From NCBI GenBank assembly GCA_024711185.1, contig JANJTI010000191.1, positions 1 to 9,432 of the forward strand: 9,432 nt of DNA. The letters run 5' to 3'. Positions 1 through 6,173 of the stretch are shown piece by piece. The notes beneath the pieces were generated by a model. That model ran no database searches and had not been told where the DNA came from. It was given only the letters and a program-made list of their open reading frames with translations. The stretch is from Brevundimonas sp. (GTDB taxonomy: Bacteria > Pseudomonadota > Alphaproteobacteria > Caulobacterales > Caulobacteraceae). The position numbers and the translations under genes were made by a program. How positions within the stretch are numbered: the first letter of the stretch is position 1; each line of letters begins with the position of its first letter.

Positions 1-226
1 TGTCGGCTGGCTGCAGGACGCGGGCACCGCCCACTGGAACGCGCGCTTTGACGCCGAAACCCGCGCGCGCTGGTCATGGGTCGCCCTGCGCCACGAGATC
101 GACTATCTGCGCGGCCTGTTTCCGGACTCGACCGCGACGGTCAGCGACGTTCGAAGGCGGGCAGGATGTCGGCCGGGATCCGGTGCGGCCGCATCGTCGC
201 GGCGTCGACGAGCACCCATTCCGTAA
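1..226 (+). pseudogene. Truncated 4HBT-type (hot-dog) thioesterase fragment, paralogue of the convergent gene
   Basis: The plus strand, read from base 2, encodes VGWLQDAGTAHWNARF followed by WSWV, RHEIDY and FPD blocks. By hand alignment 32 of 42 residues match residues 38-79 of the intact minus-strand thioesterase that follows. Similarity stops near base 133-140, almost exactly where the opposite gene has its stop (141-143). The frame then runs through arginine- and alanine-rich sequence with no resemblance to the family and ends at TAA (224-226). The C-terminal 60 or so residues of the fold are therefore missing, while the 5' part lies outside the window. Many differences from the paralogue are synonymous, so the fragment was probably once a selected gene. 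I infer a pseudogene or 3'-truncated gene. A functional protein with a new short tail, or an assembly join, cannot be excluded. Confidence 0.55.
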
Positions 227-569
227 CGCCCTGGGCGCACAGCCGACCTTCGCCGTCCTCGATGCGGACGTAGCGGTTGAAGCGCGGACCGTGCGGGTCG
301 CCGACCCAGGTGCGCGCCTTGACGCCCCGGGCGTCCGGCATCAGCGGGCGGAAATAGTCGATCTCGTGCCGGGTCCCGACCCACGACCACTTCGCCCACG
401 TGTCAGGGCCGAAGCGGGCGTTCCAGTGCGCCGTGCCCGCGTCCTGGAGCCAGCCGACGTAGACCACGTTGTTGACGTGGCCGTTCTCGTCGATGTGCTC
501 GGGCCTGACCTCGAGCGGCAGCTCGAAGATCTCGCGGTCCGGGCGGGGCTCCAGCCGGGGCCGGGCCAT
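141..569 (-). CDS. Acyl-CoA/acyl-ACP thioesterase, hot-dog fold (4HBT family)
   Basis: This 142-residue protein has the size of a single hot-dog domain. The diagnostic stretch is HIDENGHVNNVVYVGW (residues 25-40), the D-x-x-G-H-V-N-N-x-x-Y pattern of YbgC/FatA-like thioesterases. In that family Asp27 and the His31/Asn33 region line the active site. The family hydrolyses acyl thioesters of CoA or ACP; the substrate here cannot be read from sequence. No signal peptide or membrane segment is visible, so it is probably cytoplasmic. Its ATG (569-567) overlaps the grxD stop as TGATG, so it is very likely translated by coupling from grxD and is the last gene of the bolA-grxD unit. Its 3' end meets a truncated, convergent paralogue. 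Family assignment is secure; the physiological role is unknown. Confidence 0.88.
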   Translation of the reverse strand: MARPRLEPRPDREIFELPLEVRPEHIDENGHVNNVVYVGWLQDAGTAHWNARFGPDTWAKWSWVGTRHEIDYFRPLMPDARGVKARTWVGDPHGPRFNRYVRIEDGEGRLCAQGVTEWVLVDAATMRPHRIPADILPAFERR

Positions 570-925
570 CAGGCGTCGGCGCCGCCCAGCGACACGCCCT
601 TGTCCGACATCAGCGTCTGCAGTTCGCCGGCGTTGAACATCTCGCGCACGATGTCCGAGCCGCCGACGAACTCGCCCTTGACGTACAGCTGCGGAATGGT
701 CGGCCAGTCGGTAAAGGCCTTGATGCCCTCGCGCAGGGCCTCGTCCTGCAGGACGTCGACGCCGACGAAGGGCGCGCCGATGTGATCGAGGATCTGCACG
801 GCCAGCGAGGAGAAGCCGCAGCGCGGCGCGTCCGGCGTGCCCTTCATGAACAGCACGACGTCGTGGGTCTTCACGGTCTCGTCGATGAAGCTGCGGACGG
901 GGTCGGCGACGGCTTGGTCGGTCAC
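569..925 (-). CDS. grxD: Monothiol glutaredoxin, Grx4/GrxD (CGFS) type
   Basis: The 118-residue protein is a single glutaredoxin domain with the monothiol active site CGFS (36-39), the upstream glutathione-contacting Lys28 in FMKGTP, the cis-proline block WPTIPQ (74-79) and GGSD (88-91). CGFS glutaredoxins bind a glutathione-ligated [2Fe-2S] cluster as dimers or as heterodimers with BolA proteins, and act in iron-sulfur delivery and iron sensing. That fits the bolA gene two genes upstream. The start is GTG (925-923), supported by GAAAGG at 939-934 with an 8-base spacer; no ATG gives a full-length protein. An 81-base gap separates it from the AKR-like gene, and a possible promoter lies in that gap. 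Its stop overlaps the thioesterase start by one base. Confidence 0.95.
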   Translation of the reverse strand: MTDQAVADPVRSFIDETVKTHDVVLFMKGTPDAPRCGFSSLAVQILDHIGAPFVGVDVLQDEALREGIKAFTDWPTIPQLYVKGEFVGGSDIVREMFNAGELQTLMSDKGVSLGGADA

Positions 926-951
926 GGAACTGGCCTTTCGATGAAGGCCGT

Positions 952-980
952 CAGCTAGGGGCGGCGGCCCGCAGGGTCAA
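952..980 (-). promoter_or_regulatory. Possible sigma-70-type promoter for grxD
   Basis: On the minus strand TTGACC (980-975) is followed after 17 bases by TAGCTG (957-952). The -35 resembles the alphaproteobacterial TTGAC core; the -10 is weak. Transcription would start about 20 bases before the grxD GTG, leaving room for the GAAAGG ribosome site. The rest of the 926-1006 gap shows two copies of GGGCCGCC in direct orientation and no convincing terminator. Confidence 0.3.
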
Positions 981-1006
981 GGGCGGCCCGGAGACGCAGG
1001 CTCGCC

Positions 1007-1930
1007 TCAGGCCGCCTTGGCGCTGGCGATGCGGGCCATCTCGATCTGCGCAGCCAGCCCCGGAGGCATGTCGCGATCCGGCACCATGGCGAGGGTGTTG
1101 AGCCGCTCTACGTCCGGGGCCTCGACGAGCACGCTGGACACCGAGGGGTCCGTCAGGGCGTAGGCGAGACAGATGGCCTCGGCCGACCAGGCGTTGGTCT
1201 GATGCAGGAAGGCGAAGGTGCCCGCGCCGGCGAGAGGATCGTGCTTCGCGCGCCCCCTGGGGCGGCCGAAGCCGAGGAATCCCTTCTTCTCAACGTGCGC
1301 GGAGGCGGCCTTCTTCGCCGTGTCGAGGCTCTCGGGGAAGTAGTCGTAGACGAAGATCGCCATGTCCTGCTCGCGTGCGACACGGAGCCGGTGGCGGATC
1401 TGCCAGGGCGAGTTGACGTGGTAGGGCGTGGCGAGCACGTCGAAGGCGCCTGTGGAGACGTAGGCGTCCATCACCTCACCCTCGCCCGAGACGCCGAGCA
1501 GGCGGACCCGCTCGGTGGCCCGCAGGGCTTTCAGCGCATTGAGCGAGGACTGGGGCAGTTCGTGCTCGGCTGGCTCGTGGAGGATGGCCAGGTCGAACCA
1601 GCCCAGTCGCGAGGCGTGCAGGGCGCGGTCGATGGCCGCGGTCATGCCCTCGGCGGAGAAATCGCGTTCCGAGCCCCGCCGGCCGTCGCCGGCGCCGAGC
1701 GTGAGGGCGACCTGGACCAGCTTGCGGTCGACATGCTGCAGGGCGTCGCCGAGGACCTCGGCGAGGACCGGGTCGGCGGAGCAGAGGCGGTAGCTGTTGA
1801 TGCCCGCTTCGAGCGCCGAGTAGATCAGCTCTCGCCCCGCATCCGGCCCGTGCGCGATGTCGCGGGCGCCGAGGCTGAGGGTCAGGGCGGAGACGGCCTG
1901 TCCGGCCGAGCCGAAGGGGCGGTAGCGCAT
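1007..1930 (-). CDS. Aldo/keto reductase-fold protein with degenerate catalytic tetrad
   Basis: The 307-residue length and overall layout fit the AKR (TIM-barrel) superfamily: an N-terminal MRYRPFG strand, the GIN strand at 43-45, FDLAILHEP (112-120), GVSGEGEVMDAY (146-157, where AKRs have GVSNF) and a C-terminal VLVEAPDVERLNTL cofactor-loop region (267-280). Active AKRs use Asp-Tyr-Lys-His. By hand alignment to the usual GINFFDTADVYG the Asp position is Arg48 and the Tyr position is Asp53. The usual Lys is replaced near Thr77 (VALTLG). Only His118 remains. I infer that it is not a conventional oxidoreductase; it may bind nucleotide or act as a partner protein. The ATG lies 2 bases after the bolA stop, so the two are probably co-translated. 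It sits between bolA and grxD, suggesting a link to their iron-sulfur function, but this is unproven. Confidence 0.82.
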   Translation of the reverse strand: MRYRPFGSAGQAVSALTLSLGARDIAHGPDAGRELIYSALEAGINSYRLCSADPVLAEVLGDALQHVDRKLVQVALTLGAGDGRRGSERDFSAEGMTAAIDRALHASRLGWFDLAILHEPAEHELPQSSLNALKALRATERVRLLGVSGEGEVMDAYVSTGAFDVLATPYHVNSPWQIRHRLRVAREQDMAIFVYDYFPESLDTAKKAASAHVEKKGFLGFGRPRGRAKHDPLAGAGTFAFLHQTNAWSAEAICLAYALTDPSVSSVLVEAPDVERLNTLAMVPDRDMPPGLAAQIEMARIASAKAA

Positions 1931-1932
1931 GG

Positions 1933-2172
1933 TCAGTCTCCCGTCGGGGCCGAGGTCTCGAGCGCGAGCGCATGCAACTCGCCGCCCATGCGCCCCTTGA
2001 GAGCGGCGTAGACGAGCTGGTGCTGGCGCACCCGCGACAGCCCCGCGAAGGCGGCCGAGACGATGCGCGCCCGATAGTGGTCGCCGTCGCCGGCCAGATC
2101 GTCGATCCCGATTTCGGCGTCGGGAAAGGCTTCGGCGAGATAGCGGCGAAGCTCTTCGGCGGGCATGGGCAT
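1933..2172 (-). CDS. bolA: BolA family protein (partner of monothiol glutaredoxin)
   Basis: The 79-residue protein has the class II KH-like BolA fold signatures: acidic DGDHY (29-33), the FAGLSRVRQHQLVYAAL helix region (42-58) with conserved His51, and the GGELHALAL strand (63-71) with His67. Small BolA/YrbA-type proteins pair with CGFS glutaredoxins to share a [2Fe-2S] cluster and take part in iron-sulfur trafficking or iron-responsive regulation. grxD lies two genes downstream in the same direction, which supports this reading. The ATG at 2172-2170 gives the longest form; a second ATG two codons later is equally possible. A GGAG at 2188-2185 is 12 bases from the first start, a rather long spacing. 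The 57-base gap upstream has an AT-rich patch (2210-2225) that could hold a promoter, without a clear consensus. Confidence 0.93.
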   Translation of the reverse strand: MPMPAEELRRYLAEAFPDAEIGIDDLAGDGDHYRARIVSAAFAGLSRVRQHQLVYAALKGRMGGELHALALETSAPTGD

Positions 2173-2228
2173 GGACAGGCGGGGCTCCGGGTTCGGCCGG
2201 AGGATGGCTCGTAAAGCTTAATGTCAGG

Positions 2229-2747
2229 CTACGCGGCGCGACGTTCCAGCAGAACCACGGGTTCGCCCCTGTAGACCGCGTCCGCGTAGCGGACGTAGCC
2301 GGCTCGCGCAGCGAGGGCGTGCGACGGCGCGTTGCCCGGGGAGATCATGCAGACCGTGCGGGGCGCATCGAGCGCTTCGTCGCACCAGGCGAGGGCGGCG
2401 GAGAGGGCCTCGAAGGCCAGGCCCCGGCCCTGGAAGCGCGGGGCGACGCCCCAGCCCAGTTCCGGCGCGTCGAACGGGGGATCGAGCAGACGACGGTAGT
2501 CGAGCACGCCGACGCTGCCGACGTAGTCGCCGGTAACGGTCTCGCGGATCGCCCAGTTTCCGTAGCCAAGCGCTTCCCAGTGGCCGATGTCGCGCAGAAG
2601 GCGGAACCAGACGTCCTCGGAGGTCAGGGCCGCCGGGAAGATGGAGGTGGCGAAAACAGGGTCGCCCCACAGCTTCACCAGGTCGTCGAAGTCGGACACG
2701 GCGACGGGAGCGAGGGTGAGACGGTCGGTGATCAGGGTGGTGGTCAT
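2229..2747 (-). CDS. GNAT N-acetyltransferase, RimJ/RimL type
   Basis: The 172-residue protein opens with TDRLTLAPVAVSDFDDL (7-23), the usual RimJ/RimL-like beginning in which a strand ending in RL precedes the first helices. It carries the acetyl-CoA pyrophosphate-binding loop QGRGLA (106-111) after GWGVAP (98-103), and a late SPGNAPSHALAARAGY segment (136-151), where the family's N-x-x-S-x-x-x-x-x-x-x-G-(F/Y) motif lies. It therefore transfers acetyl from acetyl-CoA to an amine; the target (ribosomal protein N-terminus, small molecule or other) is not predictable. Its ATG (2747-2745) overlaps the stop of the upstream hydrolase as ATGA, indicating coupled translation, and it ends radC's overlapping gene group. 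A longer open frame extends upstream but is an antisense or shadow reading of the hydrolase gene. Confidence 0.9.
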   Translation of the reverse strand: MTTTLITDRLTLAPVAVSDFDDLVKLWGDPVFATSIFPAALTSEDVWFRLLRDIGHWEALGYGNWAIRETVTGDYVGSVGVLDYRRLLDPPFDAPELGWGVAPRFQGRGLAFEALSAALAWCDEALDAPRTVCMISPGNAPSHALAARAGYVRYADAVYRGEPVVLLERRAA

Positions 2748-3742
2748 GAAGCCTCGAACAGGGCGGCCGCGCGCTCGACGCGAACCGCGCCGGCCGCGTC
2801 TGTGACGGCATAGGTGAAGCCGGGCTGAAGTGCGAAGGCGCCGGCGCGGCCCCGCTTGTCCAGGGCGAGCAGGGCGACCTGGGAGGCAGCGACCCTGGCT
2901 CCTCGCAAACGGGCGAGGCGCTCGATGACCCGACGACAGGCGGCGGCGGGGTCGAGCCCGGCGCGCATGGCCTCCACGACTGCGTGGGAGCCGGCCACGC
3001 GAACCACGTCCTCGCCGACCCCCGTGGCGGTGCAGCCGCCGACCTCGTCGTCGACGTAGAGGCCGGCGCCGATGATCGGGCTGTCGCCGACGCGGCCGCG
3101 CATCTTGAAGGCCATGCCAGAGGTGGTGCAGGCCCCGGCCATGCGTCCGGCGGCGTCGATCGCCAGCAGGCCGATGGTGTCGTGATCGGCGTTCCCGCCC
3201 GGCATGCCCCGCCAGTCGGCGTTCTCGCTGTTGATGCGGGGGGCGTATGTCGCCGTGCGCAGCCATTCGCGCCACGCCGCCTCGGCCCGGGGGGTGAGCA
3301 GGTTCTGCGTCGGGAAGCCCTGCTCGACGGCGAAGGCGCTCGCGCCCGCGCCGACCAGCATGACGTGCGGCGTCTTCTCCATCACGGCTCTGGCGACCGA
3401 GACGGCGTGGATCACGTCCTCGAGGGCGCAGACGGCGCCAATGTCGCCAGCCCAGTTCATGACGCAGGCGTCCAGCGTCACCCGACCGTCGCGGTCGGGC
3501 AGGCCGCCCAGCCCGACGGAGCTGTTGGCCTCGTCCGCCTCGGCCACGCGGCCGCCGGCTTCGACCATGTCGAGCGCTGACCTGCCAGACTGGCGCGCGG
3601 CCCAGCCGGCGGCATTGGCGGCGGCGCCGAAGTCCCAGGTGGAGACCATGACGGCGGGGGCTTCGGTGCTCGCCGCGGCCGTCCCCGCGAACCCGGCTGC
3701 CGGCGCGATGGCCAGCAGCGATCGACGGGAGGGACCGATCAC
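2744..3742 (-). CDS. Glycosylasparaginase/isoaspartyl peptidase-family Ntn hydrolase, predicted Tat-exported
   Basis: The 332-residue precursor matches the N4-(beta-N-acetylglucosaminyl)-L-asparaginase family. The autocatalytic cleavage site is GNADHDTIGLLAID (183-196), with Thr189 as predicted nucleophile after HD. Conserved substrate-pocket blocks follow: TTSGMAFK (206-213), RGRVGDSP (215-222) and CTATGVGE (237-244). Family members self-cleave into alpha and beta chains and hydrolyse beta-aspartyl amide bonds (GlcNAc-Asn, asparagine or isoaspartyl dipeptides). The N-terminus SRRSLLAIAP plus alanine-rich tail ending near AAAS (22-25) resembles a twin-arginine signal, so export to the periplasm is likely. 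The start is GTG at 3742-3740, overlapping the radC stop as GTGA; a longer open frame exists upstream but reads through radC out of frame. The product is coupled to radC and to the GNAT gene downstream. The natural substrate is unknown. Confidence 0.9.
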   Translation of the reverse strand: MIGPSRRSLLAIAPAAGFAGTAAASTEAPAVMVSTWDFGAAANAAGWAARQSGRSALDMVEAGGRVAEADEANSSVGLGGLPDRDGRVTLDACVMNWAGDIGAVCALEDVIHAVSVARAVMEKTPHVMLVGAGASAFAVEQGFPTQNLLTPRAEAAWREWLRTATYAPRINSENADWRGMPGGNADHDTIGLLAIDAAGRMAGACTTSGMAFKMRGRVGDSPIIGAGLYVDDEVGGCTATGVGEDVVRVAGSHAVVEAMRAGLDPAAACRRVIERLARLRGARVAASQVALLALDKRGRAGAFALQPGFTYAVTDAAGAVRVERAAALFEAS

Positions 3743-4515
3743 ATCAACCCCAGCTGCCTGAAGCTGGCGACGCCCTCGCGGCCGACGACGAGGTGGTCGT
3801 GCACCGCGATCTCCAGCGCCCGGGCCGCGTCGACGACCTGACGGGTCATCTGGATGTCGGCGCGCGACGGGGTCGGGTCGCCGGAGGGGTGGTTGTGCAC
3901 GATGATCAGGTTCTTGGCCGAGAGCTCGAGGGCGCGGCGGACCACCTCTCGCGGATAGACCGGCGCATGGTCGACGGTGCCGCGATTCTGGATCTCGTCG
4001 AGGATCAGCGTGTTGTGGTTGTCGAGGAACAGCACCCGGAACTGCTCGCGCGGCTCGTGCTGGAGGGCGACGCGGACGTAGGAGACCAGCGCGGTCCACG
4101 ACGCGATCACGGGCCGGTTGGCTGCCTCCTCGCGCAACACCCGCCGCGCGACCTCGTGAAGGGCGGCGAGGTCCAGCGCGGTCTCGGCGCCCACCCCCTT
4201 CACGCGGCCGCGGGCGTCCTCGGCGCGGACGGTCATCAGGTCCTCGACCGGGGCGGCGAGCACGGCGGCGAGCGAACCGAAGCGGGCCAACAGCGCCTTG
4301 GCGACCGGCTTGACGTCGCCCTGCGGCTGGCTGCGGAACAGGAAGAGCTCGAGGAGCTCGTAGTCGGGCAGATGGGCAAGGCCGGCGGTGCGGGCGCGGT
4401 GGCGGAGGCGCTCGCGGTGGCCGCCGGCCCCTCCGGCCTGCGGTCGCCCGGGGGGCGCGACGGCAGGCGGCGCGGCGCGGCGCTCCGGCGCGGGAAACGG
4501 CAGCACTGAGGACAT
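3739..4515 (-). CDS. radC: RadC family protein (JAB/MPN+ metal-binding domain)
   Basis: The 258-residue protein has an alanine/proline-rich N-terminal tail (1-30), a helix-hairpin-helix-like region (about 45-120, with KGVGAETALDLAAL) and the JAMM/MPN+ domain. Predicted zinc ligands lie in HNHPSGDPTPSRAD (207-220: His207, His209, Asp220), with a glutamate in the PREQF strand (155-159) as the usual catalytic partner; DHLVVG (240-245) closes the domain. RadC proteins were long linked to DNA repair, though their biochemical role is disputed; many copies accompany mobile or competence genes. The protein is longer than the roughly 220-residue E. coli form because of its N-terminal tail. The ATG is fixed by a strong GGAGG (4525-4521) 5 bases upstream. 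A LexA-type operator lies 37 bases before the start, implying damage control of this gene and the two overlapping genes downstream. Confidence 0.94.
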   Translation of the reverse strand: MSSVLPFPAPERRAAPPAVAPPGRPQAGGAGGHRERLRHRARTAGLAHLPDYELLELFLFRSQPQGDVKPVAKALLARFGSLAAVLAAPVEDLMTVRAEDARGRVKGVGAETALDLAALHEVARRVLREEAANRPVIASWTALVSYVRVALQHEPREQFRVLFLDNHNTLILDEIQNRGTVDHAPVYPREVVRRALELSAKNLIIVHNHPSGDPTPSRADIQMTRQVVDAARALEIAVHDHLVVGREGVASFRQLGLM

Positions 4516-4551
4516 GAGAGCCTCCGGGTCGACCGGAGCGGCACGATGTCA

Positions 4552-4566
4552 GAACAGACGGTGAAC
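4552..4566 (-). promoter_or_regulatory. LexA-type SOS operator (GTTC-N7-GTTC) upstream of radC
   Basis: The minus strand reads GTTCACCGTCTGTTC, a perfect match to the direct-repeat GTTC-N7-GTTC box known for LexA in alphaproteobacteria. It lies in the 62-base gap between the map stop and the radC start. A TGGACG (4571-4566) directly abuts it and resembles a -35, which would place the box in the promoter spacer, a classic repressor position. No convincing -10 could be named. The match and its location are seen directly; LexA binding is inferred. Confidence 0.65.
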
Positions 4567-4577
4567 GTCCAGTGATC

Positions 4578-5402
4578 TCAGAACGTCGGCCGGAACAGGC
4601 CCGCGGGGCTGGCGGTGAACAGCTCGCAGCCGTCGTCGGTGACGCCGACGGTGTGTTCGCACTGGGACGACAGGGACTTGTCGCGGGTCACGGCGGTCCA
4701 GCCGTCGGACAGCACCTTCACGTGCGGCTTGCCCAGGTTCACCATCGGCTCGACGGTGAAGAACATGCCCTTCTTCAGCGTCGCGCCCTCGCCGCGACGG
4801 CCGTAGTGCAGGACGTTGGGGCTGTCGTGGAACAGCCGGCCGATGCCGTGGCCGCAGAAGTCGCGCACCACCGACATCCGGTTGGCCTCGACCACCTGCT
4901 GGATGGCGTAGCCGATGTCGCCGAAGGTGGCGCCCGGCTTGATGACAGCGAGGCCGGCTTCGAGCGAGTCGTAGGTGACCTCGATCAGCTTGCGGGCGCG
5001 CGCGTTCACGTTCCCGACGGCGTACATGCGGCTGGAGTCGCCATGCCAGCCGTCGACGATGACGGTGTGGTCGATGTTGACGATATCGCCGTCCTTCAGA
5101 ACCTTGTCGCCGGGAATGCCATGGCAGACGACATGGTTGATCGAGGTGCAGACGGTCTTCTCGTAGCCCTTGTAGCCGAGGCAGGCCGGCAGGGCGCCGT
5201 GGTCGAGGGTGAACTCGCGGATGCGGTCGTCGATCTCGCCGGTGGTCACGCCCGGTTTGACGTACCCGGTGATCATGTCGAGCGCCTGCGCCGCCAGACG
5301 GCCGGCCTTGCGCATGCCCTCCCAGGCCTCCTCGTCCTGGTGGACGCGGATCTCGTGGGTGCGGACGAAGTGATCGTTGTCCAGCTCGGGGGTCTCGTAC
5401 AT
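4578..5402 (-). CDS. map: Type I methionine aminopeptidase
   Basis: This enzyme removes the initiator methionine from new proteins and is normally essential. The pita-bread fold residues are all present (numbering from the 5402 start): His94 in CHGIPGD, metal ligands Asp111 and Asp122 (NIDHTVIVDGWHGDSS), His185 in GHGIG, Glu218 in FTVEPM and Glu249 in CEHTV. At 274 residues it carries about 20 more N-terminal residues than the minimal E. coli form. I chose the ATG at 5402-5400, where family-like sequence (MYETPEL) begins and GAAAG lies 7 bases upstream. An in-frame ATG at 5432, only 1 base after the sfsA stop, would add ten residues and could be used through coupling. It is cytosolic and probably ribosome-associated, and the last gene before the SOS-box gap. 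Confidence 0.95.
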   Translation of the reverse strand: MYETPELDNDHFVRTHEIRVHQDEEAWEGMRKAGRLAAQALDMITGYVKPGVTTGEIDDRIREFTLDHGALPACLGYKGYEKTVCTSINHVVCHGIPGDKVLKDGDIVNIDHTVIVDGWHGDSSRMYAVGNVNARARKLIEVTYDSLEAGLAVIKPGATFGDIGYAIQQVVEANRMSVVRDFCGHGIGRLFHDSPNVLHYGRRGEGATLKKGMFFTVEPMVNLGKPHVKVLSDGWTAVTRDKSLSSQCEHTVGVTDDGCELFTASPAGLFRPTF

Positions 5403-5433
5403 CGGTCGTCTTTCGGCGGGGCCCGTGTTCATT

Positions 5434-6150
5434 TCAGGGCCGCCAGGGCAGGGCGCGGTCCAGGCGGATCGCTTCGGGCGTCAGGTGGCAACTGTAGCAC
5501 AGAACCTCAACCCCGCGGGAGGCGGCTTCCCGCAGGGCGGGGCCGTAGGCGCGGTCGATGTCGTCGGCGGTGGTGAAGGCCGCGCAGTCCATGCGCTGGA
5601 CGATGAACAGCATGACGGCCCGGCCGCCGGCCTCGACGACCCGTTCGAGGGCCTTGAGATGTTTCACCCCGCGCACGGTGTTGCAGTCCGGGAACTCCGC
5701 GAGCCCGCCGACCCGGCTGAAGTGGCAGTTCTTGATCTCGACCCAGCAGGACGGGCGCTGGAGGGCGTCGGGGTCGGACTGCAGCAGGATGTCGATGCGG
5801 CTGTCGACGTCGTAGCGGACCTCGCGGCGCAGGATCGGATAGCCGGCCAGTTCGGGGATGTCGCCGCGGGAAATGGCGGCCTCGGCGATGCGGTTGGGAT
5901 TGAGGGTGTTGACCCCGACCGGGCCGGCGTCGGGGAGTTCGACGGCTTCCAGAGTCAGGGGCAGCTTGCGCTTCGGCTCGGGCGAGCGGGACAGCCAGAC
6001 CGGCAGCCCGGGCGCGCTCAGGCCCAGCATGGCGCCGGGGTTGGGCACATGGACGGTGGTGGTCGAGCCGTCCCCAAGCGCGACGTCGGCGAGAAAGCGC
6101 TTGTAGCGGCGGATCAGGGTTCCGCGTTCGATCGGCGACTTGAAGCGCAT
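5434..6150 (-). CDS. sfsA: SfsA family protein (sugar fermentation stimulation homologue, nuclease-like fold)
   Basis: The 238-residue protein matches SfsA along its length: an N-terminal OB-like part with RYKRFLADV (15-23) and HVPNPGAML (34-42), then a PD-(D/E)xK-like core with Asp120 (SRIDILL) and Glu138/Lys140 (CWVEIKNCHF), and FPDCNTVRGVKHLKAL (153-168). E. coli SfsA was described as a DNA-binding factor that stimulates maltose genes; the family core looks like a nuclease, but activity is not established. The ATG at 6150 is chosen because conserved sequence starts there (MRFKSPI). An upstream in-frame start at 6186 would run into the divergent cinA-like gene. The ribosome site is weak. 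Its stop lies close before map, a common sfsA-map arrangement in alphaproteobacteria. Confidence 0.93.
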   Translation of the reverse strand: MRFKSPIERGTLIRRYKRFLADVALGDGSTTTVHVPNPGAMLGLSAPGLPVWLSRSPEPKRKLPLTLEAVELPDAGPVGVNTLNPNRIAEAAISRGDIPELAGYPILRREVRYDVDSRIDILLQSDPDALQRPSCWVEIKNCHFSRVGGLAEFPDCNTVRGVKHLKALERVVEAGGRAVMLFIVQRMDCAAFTTADDIDRAYGPALREAASRGVEVLCYSCHLTPEAIRLDRALPWRP

Positions 6151-6173
6151 CGGAGAGGCTCTAGCCTGCGCGG
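6140..6173. promoter_or_regulatory. Compact divergent promoter region between sfsA and the cinA-like gene
   Basis: Only 23 bases (6151-6173) separate the two start codons. They contain GGCTCTAGCC (6157-6166), an imperfect palindrome. Its minus-strand reading GCTAGAGC matches 7 of 8 positions of the Caulobacter -10 consensus GCTANAWC. On the plus strand TTGAAG (6140-6145) and TAGCCT (6162-6167) are 16 bases apart and would start transcription at or next to the cinA-like ATG. A shared, bidirectional -10 with leaderless or near-leaderless messages is an inference; the spacing and motifs are seen. Confidence 0.35.

Noticed and set aside
48..785. Plus-strand frame of 245 codons over the thioesterase and grxD
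   Set aside because: It is antisense to two well-supported genes, and its proline/arginine/valine composition shows no domain signature.
2173..2228. AT-rich patch upstream of bolA (CTGACA plus GCTTTACG) as a promoter
   Set aside because: The two elements are not at promoter spacing and each matches consensus only partly, so it was mentioned under bolA but not called.
2229..3275. Longer GNAT frame starting at 3275
   Set aside because: The extra N-terminal part is an out-of-frame reading of the hydrolase gene; GNAT homology begins at the ATG at 2747.
2744..4099. Hydrolase frame starting at 4099 (451 residues)
   Set aside because: The first 119 residues are an arginine/proline-rich out-of-frame reading of radC. 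The GTG at 3742, followed by a Tat-like signal and overlapping the radC stop, is the better start.
6117..6134. GTTC-N3-GTTC-like sequence near the cinA-like gene, considered as a LexA box
   Set aside because: The half-sites are only 3 bases apart rather than 7, and the element lies inside sfsA coding sequence.
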